In this document: in pieces, positions 10,581 through 18,441 of the stretch
Numbering within the stretch: the stretch's first letter is position 1
Layout: the number at the start of each line of letters is the position of its first letter
Assembly (NCBI RefSeq): GCF_009363435.1
Contig: NZ_CP045354.1
Coordinates: forward strand, 1,392,501 to 1,456,500
Length of the DNA: 64,000 nucleotides
Direction: 5' to 3'
Origin: Labrenzia sp. THAF82
GTDB lineage: Bacteria > Pseudomonadota > Alphaproteobacteria > Rhizobiales > Stappiaceae
Notes under the pieces: model-generated
What the model was told of the DNA's origin: nothing
What the model saw: only the letters and a program-made list of their open reading frames with translations
The model's database searches: none
Made by a program: the position numbers and the translations under genes

Positions 10581-10606
10581 AGTCGACCGCTCGGGCGGCC
10601 ACTGCC

Positions 10607-11548
10607 TTAGCGGTACTCGCCGGCGAATTCTTCAACCTTCGCCAGAGCGTCCTTGGTGATGAAGCCCGGGCCGGAGTTGATGTTGTTGCCCGGAAGCACA
10701 CCATAGCGCTGGTAGTTGGCCAGAACGATCACCGGCAGGTAGGCCTGCAGGAACGGCTGCTGGTCAATGCCCCACTGAATGGTGCCGTCCTTGATCGCCT
10801 TGACGATCTCGGTGCCCAGATCAAAGGTGCCGAAGTAGATGTCGCCGGCCTTGCCCATTTCCTGAAGCGCCTGGATGGTCGGGTCCGCGGAGGTCGGGCC
10901 GAGCGTCAGGACAGCTTCCGTGTCCGGGTTGGCCAGAAGATACGCCTTGACCTTGTTCTTGATCTCGGCCGGATCCTGGCCACTGTCGATCATGCTGGTG
11001 CCCAGATCCACACCCAGACCGTCGGCAAAGCCGCGGCAGCGCTCGCCAACCACAGGGTTGGAGACAACGTGGTTGACACACAGGAACGAGCCAACGCCAT
11101 CACGCTTGGCGCGCTGACCGGCTGCAAGACCGGCATCATACTCAGGCTGGCCGACATACATCAGCGCACCAACATCGGCTGCTTGCTCAGGCGTGCCGGA
11201 GTTGATGATGATCACGGGAACACCCTTAGCAACCGCGTTCTGGATCGGTCCGGACAGAACGTCAGGATCGGCAAGCGTGGTGATGATGCCATCCGGGTTG
11301 GACGCAGCCGTCTGCTCGATGATGCGTGCCATGTCGGCAATGTCGCCTGTCGGCGGATTGCGATACTCAACCTCTGCCCCAACCTGCTCGCCAGCAAGTG
11401 CAAGGCCGTTCTTGATCGTGTTCCACCAGCTGTCGCTGTCAGGCGCATGGCTCACAAGAACAAAACGCTCGCCGTCCGCAACTGCCGATCCGCTCACACC
11501 CGTAAACGCAATGGCGGCCGTCGCAAGCGCAATCAATGTCTTCTTCAT
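10607..11548 (-). CDS. Sugar (probably inositol) ABC transporter, periplasmic binding protein
   Basis: A 313-residue ribose-type (Peripla_BP_4) binding protein. I start it at the ATG at 11548 (MKKTLIALATAAIAFTGVSG), preceded by GGGAGGAA. This gives a classic Sec signal peptide cleaved near GSAVA-DGE. The body shows the fold's VEYRNPPTGDIADMARIIEQ, DPDVLSGPIQNAVAKGVPVI and GTFDLGTEIVKAIKDGTIQ with IDQQPFLQAYL. It is the first gene of the inositol import/catabolic operon and is followed by a strong hairpin. A GGAA-N6-TTCT site lies about 90 bases before its start. Confidence 0.9.
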   Translation of the reverse strand: MKKTLIALATAAIAFTGVSGSAVADGERFVLVSHAPDSDSWWNTIKNGLALAGEQVGAEVEYRNPPTGDIADMARIIEQTAASNPDGIITTLADPDVLSGPIQNAVAKGVPVIIINSGTPEQAADVGALMYVGQPEYDAGLAAGQRAKRDGVGSFLCVNHVVSNPVVGERCRGFADGLGVDLGTSMIDSGQDPAEIKNKVKAYLLANPDTEAVLTLGPTSADPTIQALQEMGKAGDIYFGTFDLGTEIVKAIKDGTIQWGIDQQPFLQAYLPVIVLANYQRYGVLPGNNINSGPGFITKDALAKVEEFAGEYR

Positions 11549-11639
11549 TAGTTCCTCCCAAAACAAACCTCGCGGTTCAGACATCTTTCTGTCCGCGATT
11601 TCAAAACTCGGCGTGGCTCGAGATCGAAAAACCACTTTT

Positions 11640-11653
11640 GGAATTTAAATTCT
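11640..11653. promoter_or_regulatory. Putative IolR operator 1 (binding-protein promoter)
   Basis: GGAA-TTTAAA-TTCT; the inner 12 bases GAATTTAAATTC form a perfect palindrome. It fits the GGAA-N6-TTCC pattern reported for the RpiR-type regulator IolR of Sinorhizobium meliloti. It lies between the binding-protein gene and the regulator gene in an A+T-rich stretch. The same pattern recurs at 12580. Confidence 0.6.
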
Positions 11654-11690
11654 ATTTTTTTCTCATTGCAACAGAAATTTTCCAAAAAAG

Positions 11691-12533
11691 TCATTTCCGG
11701 TTTCGTTCAGCCCCAACAGAGACTGCCAGAGCGATCGCAAGCGAAAGGCTTGCTGACAATGCGCGAAAGTCGCCGACATCAAGTTCGGAGACAAGCAACT
11801 GGATGGCCTTCAGGCGGGCAAGCGGGCTTGTGACCACATCTGTGATCGCCACAATATCGGCCCCGGATGCGCGGGCGCTGGTGGCCATGTCGATTGTCAT
11901 TTCCGTATAGGGCGCAAAGGTCACAGCAATGACCGCATCGTTTGGGCGGATCAGGTGTTCCATATTGATGTTGGCGATGCCGGAATGGAGGACCGCCGGC
12001 ACATCCATTTTTTCAAACGCGTAGGCAAGGTAGGAGGTGACCGGAAAGGCTCGGCGAAAACCGATCATGTGAATAGTTTCCGCCCGGGACAGCACATCGA
12101 CCGCCTGTTGCAAAGCCGAAGAATCCACCGTTGTCAGCAGATTTTCCAGCGACGCTCTTCCGACCTCGACAAATTCGGCCAGTAACGCAGAAGGAGATTC
12201 CGTGCCATGGTCGCGAAGCTTGGCGAGGCGGGTCGCATAGTCGGGCCATTTCTGGGAATAGTGCGAGCGGAACAACTTCTGCATCTGCGAGAAGCCGGAG
12301 AATCCCATCTCCTGGCAAAATCGCATGACGGCAGATGGCTGAACGTCAGCCCCTTCTGCAAGTTCGGCGACCGTTGAAACGGCGACCCGGTCCGGGTTTG
12401 CGGCAATGAAATCGGCAAACTGTTTGAGCCGCTTGGGAAGCCGGTCTGCGGAACTGCCTAGCCGATTGAAGAACCCATCGACTGTTTCAGGGGCGGCGGA
12501 TGCAGAAAGTTGCTCCGGGCTCATATCGTTCAT
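11691..12533 (-). CDS. iolR: RpiR-family transcriptional regulator, probable inositol repressor
   Basis: A 280-residue regulator. The N-terminal RpiR helix-turn-helix (residues ~15-95) includes RLKQFADFIAANPDRVAVST and QPSAVMRFCQEMGFSGFSQM. The C-terminal SIS sugar-phosphate-isomerase-like domain (~130-260; IHMIGFRRAFPVTSYLAYAF, TFAPYTEMTIDMATSARASG) would sense an inositol-derived phosphate. It lies between the inositol import/catabolic operon and divergent iolG, with a matching operator-like palindrome on each side. These are the position and family of IolR in rhizobia. The name rests on family plus context. Confidence 0.85.
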   Translation of the reverse strand: MNDMSPEQLSASAAPETVDGFFNRLGSSADRLPKRLKQFADFIAANPDRVAVSTVAELAEGADVQPSAVMRFCQEMGFSGFSQMQKLFRSHYSQKWPDYATRLAKLRDHGTESPSALLAEFVEVGRASLENLLTTVDSSALQQAVDVLSRAETIHMIGFRRAFPVTSYLAYAFEKMDVPAVLHSGIANINMEHLIRPNDAVIAVTFAPYTEMTIDMATSARASGADIVAITDVVTSPLARLKAIQLLVSELDVGDFRALSASLSLAIALAVSVGAERNRK

Positions 12534-12579
12534 CTATTTCTTCTTTTCCTGCTTGACACATTCCGTATAAAGTGATTTT

Positions 12580-12593
12580 GGAATTTTTATTCT
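12580..12593. promoter_or_regulatory. Putative IolR operator 2 (iolR / iolG divergent promoter)
   Basis: GGAA-TTTTTA-TTCT in the 117-base gap between the regulator gene and iolG, preceded by the same TTTT as operator 1. A plus-strand TTGACA at 12553-12558 could be a -35 element for iolG, but I see no clear -10 at standard spacing. The site could control both divergent genes. Confidence 0.55.
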
Positions 12594-12650
12594 GAATTGG
12601 CAAGGCGTTGGATCTGCTCGCGTGCTGCCGTCCATCCGGGAGGAAAACAA

Positions 12651-13652
12651 ATGGCAACTCAGGTCGCTCTGCTGGGAGCAGGACGGATTGGCAAGGTGCA
12701 CGCAAAAGCCATCGGCGCGGTTGATGGAGCAATGCTCGTCGCCGTCGCCGATGCCTTCCCGGAGGCTGCGGAAGCGCTGGCACAAGCTTATGGCGCACGT
12801 GTTGCAACGATTGACGAGATTGCGGCGGCCGGTGATGTCGATGCGGTGATCATATGCACGCCAACAGACACACATGCGGATCTGATCGAACAGTTTGCAA
12901 AAGCCGGTAAGGCGATCTTCTGCGAAAAGCCGATCGACCTGTCCATAGAGCGCGTCAAATCCTGTCTCCAGACGGTTGAAGACCATGGTGCGACTCTCAT
13001 GTTGGGATTCAATCGCCGTTTTGACCCGCATTTTTCTGCTGTGCGCGACACCATCTTGGAAGGCCGTATCGGCGATGTTGAGATGGTCCAGATCACATCG
13101 CGTGACCCAGGCGCGCCACCTCCGGGATATATCCAGTCCTCTGGCGGGATTTTTCGCGATATGGCTGTTCACGACTTCGATATGGCAAGATTTCTGCTCG
13201 GCGAGGAATTCACCACCGTTTATGCAACCGGCTCGGTTCTGGTCGATCCTGAAATCGGCAAGCTTGGCGACTACGACAGCGCAACCATCGTGCTGACAAC
13301 AGCGTCCGGCAAGCAGTGTTCGATATCCAACTCGCGCCGCGCGGCCTACGGCTACGATCAACGGATTGAAGTGCATGGATCCAAGGGAGCTGTTTCCGCC
13401 GAAAATCAGCGCCCGGTTTCCATAGAGGTCGCGACCGAGGATGGATACCTGCGCCCGCCTTTGCATGATTTTTTCATGACGCGCTACACCGAGGCCTATG
13501 CCGCGGAAATCAAGGCGTTCGTAGAAGCCATCGAAAACGGAACACAACCATCTCCAACCGGTGAGGACGGACTGAAATCGCTCATTTTGGGTGAGGCTGC
13601 ATTGAAATCCGTGGCCGAGCGGCGCGCTGTCGGAACGGATGAAATCCAATAG
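12651..13652 (+). CDS. iolG: myo-inositol 2-dehydrogenase
   Basis: A 333-residue Gfo/Idh/MocA-family NAD-dependent dehydrogenase. It oxidises myo-inositol to scyllo-inosose, the entry step of the pathway whose later enzymes lie on the other strand. The Rossmann start is VALLGAGRIGKVHAKAI. The family lysine sits in FCEKPIDLS. The catalytic Asp/His region is GGIFRDMAVHDFDMARFLLG. The start is the ATG at 12651, preceded by GGGAGGAAAA. It is the first plus-strand gene beyond the presumed shared operator. Confidence 0.92.
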   Translation: MATQVALLGAGRIGKVHAKAIGAVDGAMLVAVADAFPEAAEALAQAYGARVATIDEIAAAGDVDAVIICTPTDTHADLIEQFAKAGKAIFCEKPIDLSIERVKSCLQTVEDHGATLMLGFNRRFDPHFSAVRDTILEGRIGDVEMVQITSRDPGAPPPGYIQSSGGIFRDMAVHDFDMARFLLGEEFTTVYATGSVLVDPEIGKLGDYDSATIVLTTASGKQCSISNSRRAAYGYDQRIEVHGSKGAVSAENQRPVSIEVATEDGYLRPPLHDFFMTRYTEAYAAEIKAFVEAIENGTQPSPTGEDGLKSLILGEAALKSVAERRAVGTDEIQ

Positions 13653-13740
13653 AGACTGCAGACTTCGATCCCCGTGAAAGAGGCGTGTCGGCACGCTCTT
13701 TTGTCAAATTCGGCAGCAGAATTTTCAGGAGAACCGGGAT

Positions 13741-14862
13741 ATGGATTCGCTCGGCATTGGTCTGATCGGCACCGGCTTCATGGGCAAGTGTCACGCGCTC
13801 GCCTATGGTTCGGTGAAGGCGGTCTTTGGAGACGTTCCCGACATTCAGCTGGAGGTTTTGTGTGATGTTCCGGCAGACAAGGCGGAAGTTCTTGGCAATC
13901 AGTTCGGGTTTGCACGCTCTACAGACAACTGGGAAGACCTGATAGCCGACCCGAAGGTCGATATTGTCTGCATCACGACACCGAACAAAGTGCACAAGGA
14001 AATGGCTATGGCCGCGCTGGATGCCGGCAAGCATGTGCATCTGGAAAAGCCGATGGCACTGACGCTGCAAGATTCGACGGCAATGCTGGAGTTGGCGAGC
14101 AAAACAGGTGCCAAGACGATTGTCGGCTACAACTATCTCCACAATCCGGCAATTGCACATGCACGCAAACTGATTTCGGACGGTGCCATCGGTCGCATCG
14201 TGCATTTTCGCGGCATGGTCGATGAAGATTATCAGGCAGATCCGGATCTTGCCTGGACCTGGCGCGCCACCAGGGAAGGGGCAGGGCTCGGCACGCTTGG
14301 AGATCTTGGCTGTCATCTGATCTCGCTGGCGGTCGCCATGGTCGGACCGATCGAAAGCCTGATCGCGGAGACCAAAACCGTACATGTGACACGGCCAATG
14401 GGCGATGGATCGGATGAACACAGGCCAGTCGAAAACGAGGACATTGCCTCGGCGCTGTTGACCTTTGCAAATGGTGTTCATGGTGTCTTTTCAACCTCCC
14501 GCAGCGCCTGGGGCCGCAAGAGCTACATCTCCTTTGAGGTCCATGGAACGGAAGGCATGATCACGTTCGATCAGGAGCGTATGAACGAGTTGCGGCTCTA
14601 TCAGAACAAGGGTCCTCTGTCCGAGCAAGGGTTCAAGACCATGCTGAGCGGGCCCGCGCATCCACCCTATGGTCAGTTCGTGCCAGCTCCCGGTCACCAA
14701 CTTGGGTTCAACGATCTCAAGGTGATTGAAGCCAACGAGCTGTTGCGCGCAATTCAGGACGACCGCCCTGCAGTGCCGTCTTTTTCAGAAGCACTTCATT
14801 TCGAAGAGGTGATCCACGCGATTGCCCAATCCGGTGCAACCGGCAAGCCCGTGAAGCTTTGA
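13741..14862 (+). CDS. Gfo/Idh/MocA-family oxidoreductase
   Basis: A 373-residue NAD(P)-dependent sugar or polyol dehydrogenase. It shows the N-terminal dinucleotide motif GLIGTGFMGKCHALAYG, the family lysine in HLEKPMALT, and the active-site Asp/His region GTLGDLGCHLISLAVAMVG. It follows iolG by 88 bases with its own AGGAGA Shine-Dalgarno and is probably co-transcribed. The context suggests a stereoisomer-specific inositol dehydrogenase (scyllo- or D-chiro-inositol) or an inosose-modifying enzyme. The family is too broad to fix the substrate from sequence. Confidence 0.85.
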   Translation: MDSLGIGLIGTGFMGKCHALAYGSVKAVFGDVPDIQLEVLCDVPADKAEVLGNQFGFARSTDNWEDLIADPKVDIVCITTPNKVHKEMAMAALDAGKHVHLEKPMALTLQDSTAMLELASKTGAKTIVGYNYLHNPAIAHARKLISDGAIGRIVHFRGMVDEDYQADPDLAWTWRATREGAGLGTLGDLGCHLISLAVAMVGPIESLIAETKTVHVTRPMGDGSDEHRPVENEDIASALLTFANGVHGVFSTSRSAWGRKSYISFEVHGTEGMITFDQERMNELRLYQNKGPLSEQGFKTMLSGPAHPPYGQFVPAPGHQLGFNDLKVIEANELLRAIQDDRPAVPSFSEALHFEEVIHAIAQSGATGKPVKL

Positions 14863-15144
14863 AGTCGTCTTAAGCACGCGTCGGGCTTGCTTGATCTGAC
14901 ACTCTGAAGTCAGAACCTGCTCAATCGCTCCAGTTTGAATTCCCGATGATCCCCAACCTCAATCAACCGTTGGGGAGTGCGGACGAAATTGCCATCCTGA
15001 AGGCACACGCCGATTGTTCGCCGGTGACGTCCGACAGGCCCGATGTTTGTCTATCCAGGGTCAGGCGCTATACATTTTCAAGAAGCCCAACCGATGGGCG
15101 GGCACGACCCGCCTGGATCTCCATTCGATGATCGGGAGTTGCTC

Positions 15145-15762
15145 TTGGCCAAAGTGCTAGTTTTGTTTGCTCATCCCAGGCCCGACCGGTCTGAGGTGAA
15201 TTTGCCCCTGTTTGAAACAGCGCAGAATGTTCAAGGTGTTACGGCGGTCGATCTTTACGCCAGATACCCCGACTTCAGTATCGATGTTGACAGTGAGCAA
15301 GCCCAGTTGATTGCACATGACGTGATTGTCTTTCAGCACCCACTCTATTGGTACTCGGCCCCATCGATCATGAAGGAATGGCAGGACCTGGTTCTGGAAC
15401 ACGGGTTTGCTTACGGCCTCCATGGCAAAGCCCTTCACGGTAAGACCTTCATGAATGCGATCACGGCCGGCGCTCTGTCCGAAGCCTATTCTACTGAGGG
15501 GATGAACCACGCTGATCTGCGCAGTCTTTTGGCGCCATTCGAGAAGACCGCCGACCTTTGTGGTATGCGTTATCTGGCTCCATTTGTGATGTATGGCGCA
15601 GGCCGCGCACTGGAAGACAGCAGGTTAGACATACACCGCAATGGCTATGACGACCTTCTGAAAGCTCTCGTCGCGGATCGGCTTGATCTGGACAAGGCCA
15701 CACATGCTTCCGTGCTGACAGATGTCCTGGACGATTTCATCTTGAAAGGGGAGGCCGTCTGA
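15145..15762 (+). CDS. NAD(P)H oxidoreductase, KefF/KefG-type potassium-efflux ancillary protein
   Basis: A flavodoxin-like quinone reductase of ~205 residues. It has the family's FMN-site start AKVLVLFAHPRPDRSEVN and the core FQHPLYWYSAPSIMKEWQDL, then HGKALHGKTFMNAITAGA. I favour a TTG start at 15145, preceded by GGGAG at 6 bases, because the domain begins right after it. ATGs at 15043 and 15094 are in frame but have weak ribosome sites. Its stop codon overlaps by one base the ATG of the antiporter gene (TGATG), the usual KefF-KefC pairing in which the soluble reductase activates the channel. I see only a weak 7-base hairpin (14951-14975) in the gap before it. Confidence 0.88.
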   Translation: MAKVLVLFAHPRPDRSEVNLPLFETAQNVQGVTAVDLYARYPDFSIDVDSEQAQLIAHDVIVFQHPLYWYSAPSIMKEWQDLVLEHGFAYGLHGKALHGKTFMNAITAGALSEAYSTEGMNHADLRSLLAPFEKTADLCGMRYLAPFVMYGAGRALEDSRLDIHRNGYDDLLKALVADRLDLDKATHASVLTDVLDDFILKGEAV

Positions 15763-17660
15763 TGGGTCTCTTGGGCGACGCTTTCGTTTATTTGTGCGCA
15801 GCAGTCATTGCCGTGCCCATTGCCAACCGGCTCGGTCTCGGGTCCGTGCTCGGATATCTGATAGCTGGTGTTGTGATTGGTCCGATCCTGGGAATTGTCG
15901 GTAAGGAAACAGCTGACGTTCAACACTTTGCAGAATTTGGCGTCGTGATGATGCTGTTTCTGGTCGGGCTCGAACTGCGACCGGCGATGCTCTGGAAAAT
16001 GCGGCAACAACTGATTGGCCTTGGCGGTCTACAGGTCGTCGGCACAACAGCCGTCTTTACAGGCATCGGCTACCTCTTCGGGCTATCCTGGCAAAGTGCG
16101 GTTGCTCTTGGAATGATCCTGGCTCTCTCCTCGACGGCAATCGTTCTACAAACACTGAACGAAAAGGGTTGGATGAAAACCCAGGGCGGTCAAAGTTCGT
16201 TTTCTGTCCTCTTGACCCAGGATATCGCCGTCATTCCGATGCTGGCTGTTCTGCCCCTTCTGGCTGCTGGCAACGGTGCCGGTCATGGTGGCGGCCATGG
16301 GTCTGACAGCCATGGCGATGCCGCAGCACATGGTGGTGAGGCGCTCGCCTCACTGCCAAGCTGGGCGCAAGCGCTGATCATTCTTGCTGTCATTGCGGCA
16401 ATCATCATTGCCGGGCGTCATCTGCTGCGTCCGGTTTTCCGTTTCATTGCCGAAGCGCGTCTGCGGGAAATCTTCACGGCAACCGCGCTGTTACTTGTGA
16501 TTGGAATTGCGCTCCTGATGGACTTTGTCGGTCTTTCGCCCGCTCTTGGAACGTTTCTGGCCGGCGTCGTCCTGTCCGACAGTGACTACCGACATGAGCT
16601 AGAAGCCGATATCGAGCCCTTCAAGGGTCTTCTGCTCGGTTTGTTTTTCCTGACAGTTGGTGCAGGTATCGACTTCGGATTGTTGTTCGGTGCGCCGTTG
16701 ACGATCTTCGGGCTTGCAGTTGGGTTGCTTTCGGTCAAATTCGCTTTGCTCTTCGCACTTGGCACGATCTTCAAGCTCAAGGGCGCTGATCGATGGCTGT
16801 TTGCGCTCGGATTGGCGCAAGCTGGTGAATTTGCCTTTGTCTTGTTCGGATTTGCAGCGGGCAGCGGCGTCCTGGAAACGGGCCTTCTCCAGACCATGAC
16901 GCTCGTGGTGGCCATTTCGATGGTTCTTACACCCGCTCTTTTCATTTTCTATGAAAAAGTGGTCGCGCCGCGTGCGGTCGCAACTTCGGACCGGGAGCCG
17001 GACAAAATCGACAGCCGAGGACGTGTCGTCGTTGCCGGCATGGGGCGATTTGGACAGATCGTCTCTCGCATGCTTTTGACCAGCGGCTATGATGTGGTCA
17101 TTCTCGATCATGATCCTCAAACCATCGACAATCTCTCCCGGATTGGCATTCGGACATTCTATGGAGATGCGACACGGCCGGATCTCTTGCATGGTGCCGG
17201 ACTGGAGGATGCAGATCTTTTCATTGCCGCCGTCGATGACCGCGACAAGCAAACCCTGATGGTGGAACATGTTGCCAAGACCTATCCCAATGTGAAGATC
17301 CTGGCGCGGGCCAGAGACCGGCATCATGTCTATGAGCTGGAAAATGCCGGCGCGCACTATGCCGAACGAGAAGTGTTCGAGGGAGCCTTGGCACTTGGTC
17401 GGCGCGCCTTCACCGAACTTGGCCGCCACCCCTTCCGGTCTCGGACCAAGGCACAGGAGTTCCGTCATCACGATCTTGCGATGCTCGACGATCTTCGTGC
17501 CAATTACAATGACGGCGGCGTCGACACGTCCTATATCGATGCGATGCGAGCCCATTCCGATACGCTGTTCGAGATCATGCGGGTTGACCGCGGCGACGAA
17601 CGGCACGAACGCACGGAACGGGGCTGGAACCCACCGCCGAAAGGTGATGCGACTTTGTAG
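15762..17660 (+). CDS. CPA2-family K+:H+ antiporter with TrkA-N domain (KefB/KefC-like)
   Basis: A 632-residue inner-membrane antiporter/efflux channel. About 12 membrane segments fill residues 1-400, including the CPA2 core LALSSTAIVLQTLNEKG and VGLSPALGTFLAGVVLSDS. From about residue 420 follows a cytosolic TrkA-N/RCK NAD-binding domain (RVVVAGMGRFGQIVSRMLL ... ILDHDPQTID). Such proteins release K+ and acidify the cytosol under electrophile stress and are gated by glutathione conjugates. The adjacent KefF-like gene supports this role. An unusual His/Gly-rich loop at about residues 169-194 holds six histidines. Confidence 0.9.
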   Translation: MGLLGDAFVYLCAAVIAVPIANRLGLGSVLGYLIAGVVIGPILGIVGKETADVQHFAEFGVVMMLFLVGLELRPAMLWKMRQQLIGLGGLQVVGTTAVFTGIGYLFGLSWQSAVALGMILALSSTAIVLQTLNEKGWMKTQGGQSSFSVLLTQDIAVIPMLAVLPLLAAGNGAGHGGGHGSDSHGDAAAHGGEALASLPSWAQALIILAVIAAIIIAGRHLLRPVFRFIAEARLREIFTATALLLVIGIALLMDFVGLSPALGTFLAGVVLSDSDYRHELEADIEPFKGLLLGLFFLTVGAGIDFGLLFGAPLTIFGLAVGLLSVKFALLFALGTIFKLKGADRWLFALGLAQAGEFAFVLFGFAAGSGVLETGLLQTMTLVVAISMVLTPALFIFYEKVVAPRAVATSDREPDKIDSRGRVVVAGMGRFGQIVSRMLLTSGYDVVILDHDPQTIDNLSRIGIRTFYGDATRPDLLHGAGLEDADLFIAAVDDRDKQTLMVEHVAKTYPNVKILARARDRHHVYELENAGAHYAEREVFEGALALGRRAFTELGRHPFRSRTKAQEFRHHDLAMLDDLRANYNDGGVDTSYIDAMRAHSDTLFEIMRVDRGDERHERTERGWNPPPKGDATL

Positions 17661-17682
17661 TGGGTCGCAAAGGAGAAATCTG

Positions 17683-18357
17683 ATGACAGACGCAACCGGT
17701 CAGGAAACTGACCCCGTTCTGCAAATCGACATCGTGTCCGATGTTGTCTGCCCGTGGTGTATTGTCGGCTTCAAGCAACTCGAACGGGCCATCGCGATGA
17801 CTGGCGTTTCTGCAGCCGTGAAGTGGCACCCGTTTGAACTCAATCCGGACATGGCTTCGGAAGGTGAGAACCTCAAAGAGCACATCATGCGCAAATACGG
17901 TTCCACGGAGGAGCAGTCTCAGGCCGCGCGGGAGCGCTTGACGGATGTCGGCAAAGAGCTTGGTTTCGATTTTCACTTCACCGATGACATGCGGATGGTC
18001 AACACTTTCAAGGCCCATCAGCTCATTCATTGGGCAGGTCCACAAGGCAAGGAGCACCAGCTTAAGATGGCGTTGTTCCAGGCCTATTTTCAGGAACGCA
18101 AGGACCTCAACAACGATGAGGTGCTTGCCGACGTGGTGGCTGACATCGGATTAGACCGCAGCGAGGCACTGGACGTTTTGCAGGACGGTCGCTTTGCAGA
18201 AACAGTTCGCCAGGAAGAAGCGTTCTGGACTGGAAACGGCATTCACGGGGTTCCCGCGGTTATTTTTGAGCGCAAGCACCTGGTCAGCGGCGCTCAGGGG
18301 GCCGAGAACTACGCCTCGATCATCCAGCAGCTTGTGACCGAAAAGGCTGCAGAGTGA
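17683..18357 (+). CDS. DsbA-family (FrnE-like) thiol oxidoreductase
   Basis: A 224-residue thioredoxin-fold protein of the DsbA/FrnE branch. The active-site CPWC is near residue 21 (IVSDVVCPWCIVGFKQLERA), an all-helical insert follows, and the cis-proline region is GIHGVPAVIFE. There is no signal peptide, so it acts in the cytosol. I start it at the ATG at 17683, which has AAGGAGA before it; the frame stays open upstream into the antiporter gene. It follows the Kef pair by 22 bases and may share its role in thiol/electrophile stress. Confidence 0.9.
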   Translation: MTDATGQETDPVLQIDIVSDVVCPWCIVGFKQLERAIAMTGVSAAVKWHPFELNPDMASEGENLKEHIMRKYGSTEEQSQAARERLTDVGKELGFDFHFTDDMRMVNTFKAHQLIHWAGPQGKEHQLKMALFQAYFQERKDLNNDEVLADVVADIGLDRSEALDVLQDGRFAETVRQEEAFWTGNGIHGVPAVIFERKHLVSGAQGAENYASIIQQLVTEKAAE

Positions 18358-18363
18358 AGTTGC

Positions 18364-18381
18364 AACCCGGATATCCGGGTT
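18364..18381. terminator. Palindromic terminator hairpin between convergent genes
   Basis: Perfect 18-base palindrome AACCCGGATATCCGGGTT, which folds as a 7-base stem with an ATAT loop. It lies between two convergent stop codons, and only a short T-run follows on each side. Position and symmetry suggest a modest bidirectional terminator. Confidence 0.55.
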
Positions 18382-18441
18382 TCACATCTTGATGGACGCT
18401 GTTTCTTTTTGCGGTTGCCGGTCCCAGCAGGTCCGAAAACT

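Noticed and set aside
9180..10610. 476-codon plus-strand open frame opposite the inositol permease and ATPase
   Set aside because: The translation is Asp/Gly/His-rich low-complexity text typical of the reverse strand of membrane-protein genes; the minus-strand genes have full family motifs.
12553..12571. TTGACA followed by TATAAA before iolG, taken as a sigma70 promoter
   Set aside because: The two hexamers are only 7 bases apart, far too close for a -35/-10 pair; only the TTGACA is mentioned as a possible -35.
12534..13694. 386-codon minus-strand open frame over iolG
   Set aside because: It is antisense to iolG, which has complete dehydrogenase motifs and a good ribosome site.
14951..14975. 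CCCCAAC / GTTGGGG hairpin after the Gfo/Idh/MocA gene
   Set aside because: Seven-base stem with an 11-base loop, no T-run, and about 90 bases past the stop codon; too weak to call a terminator.
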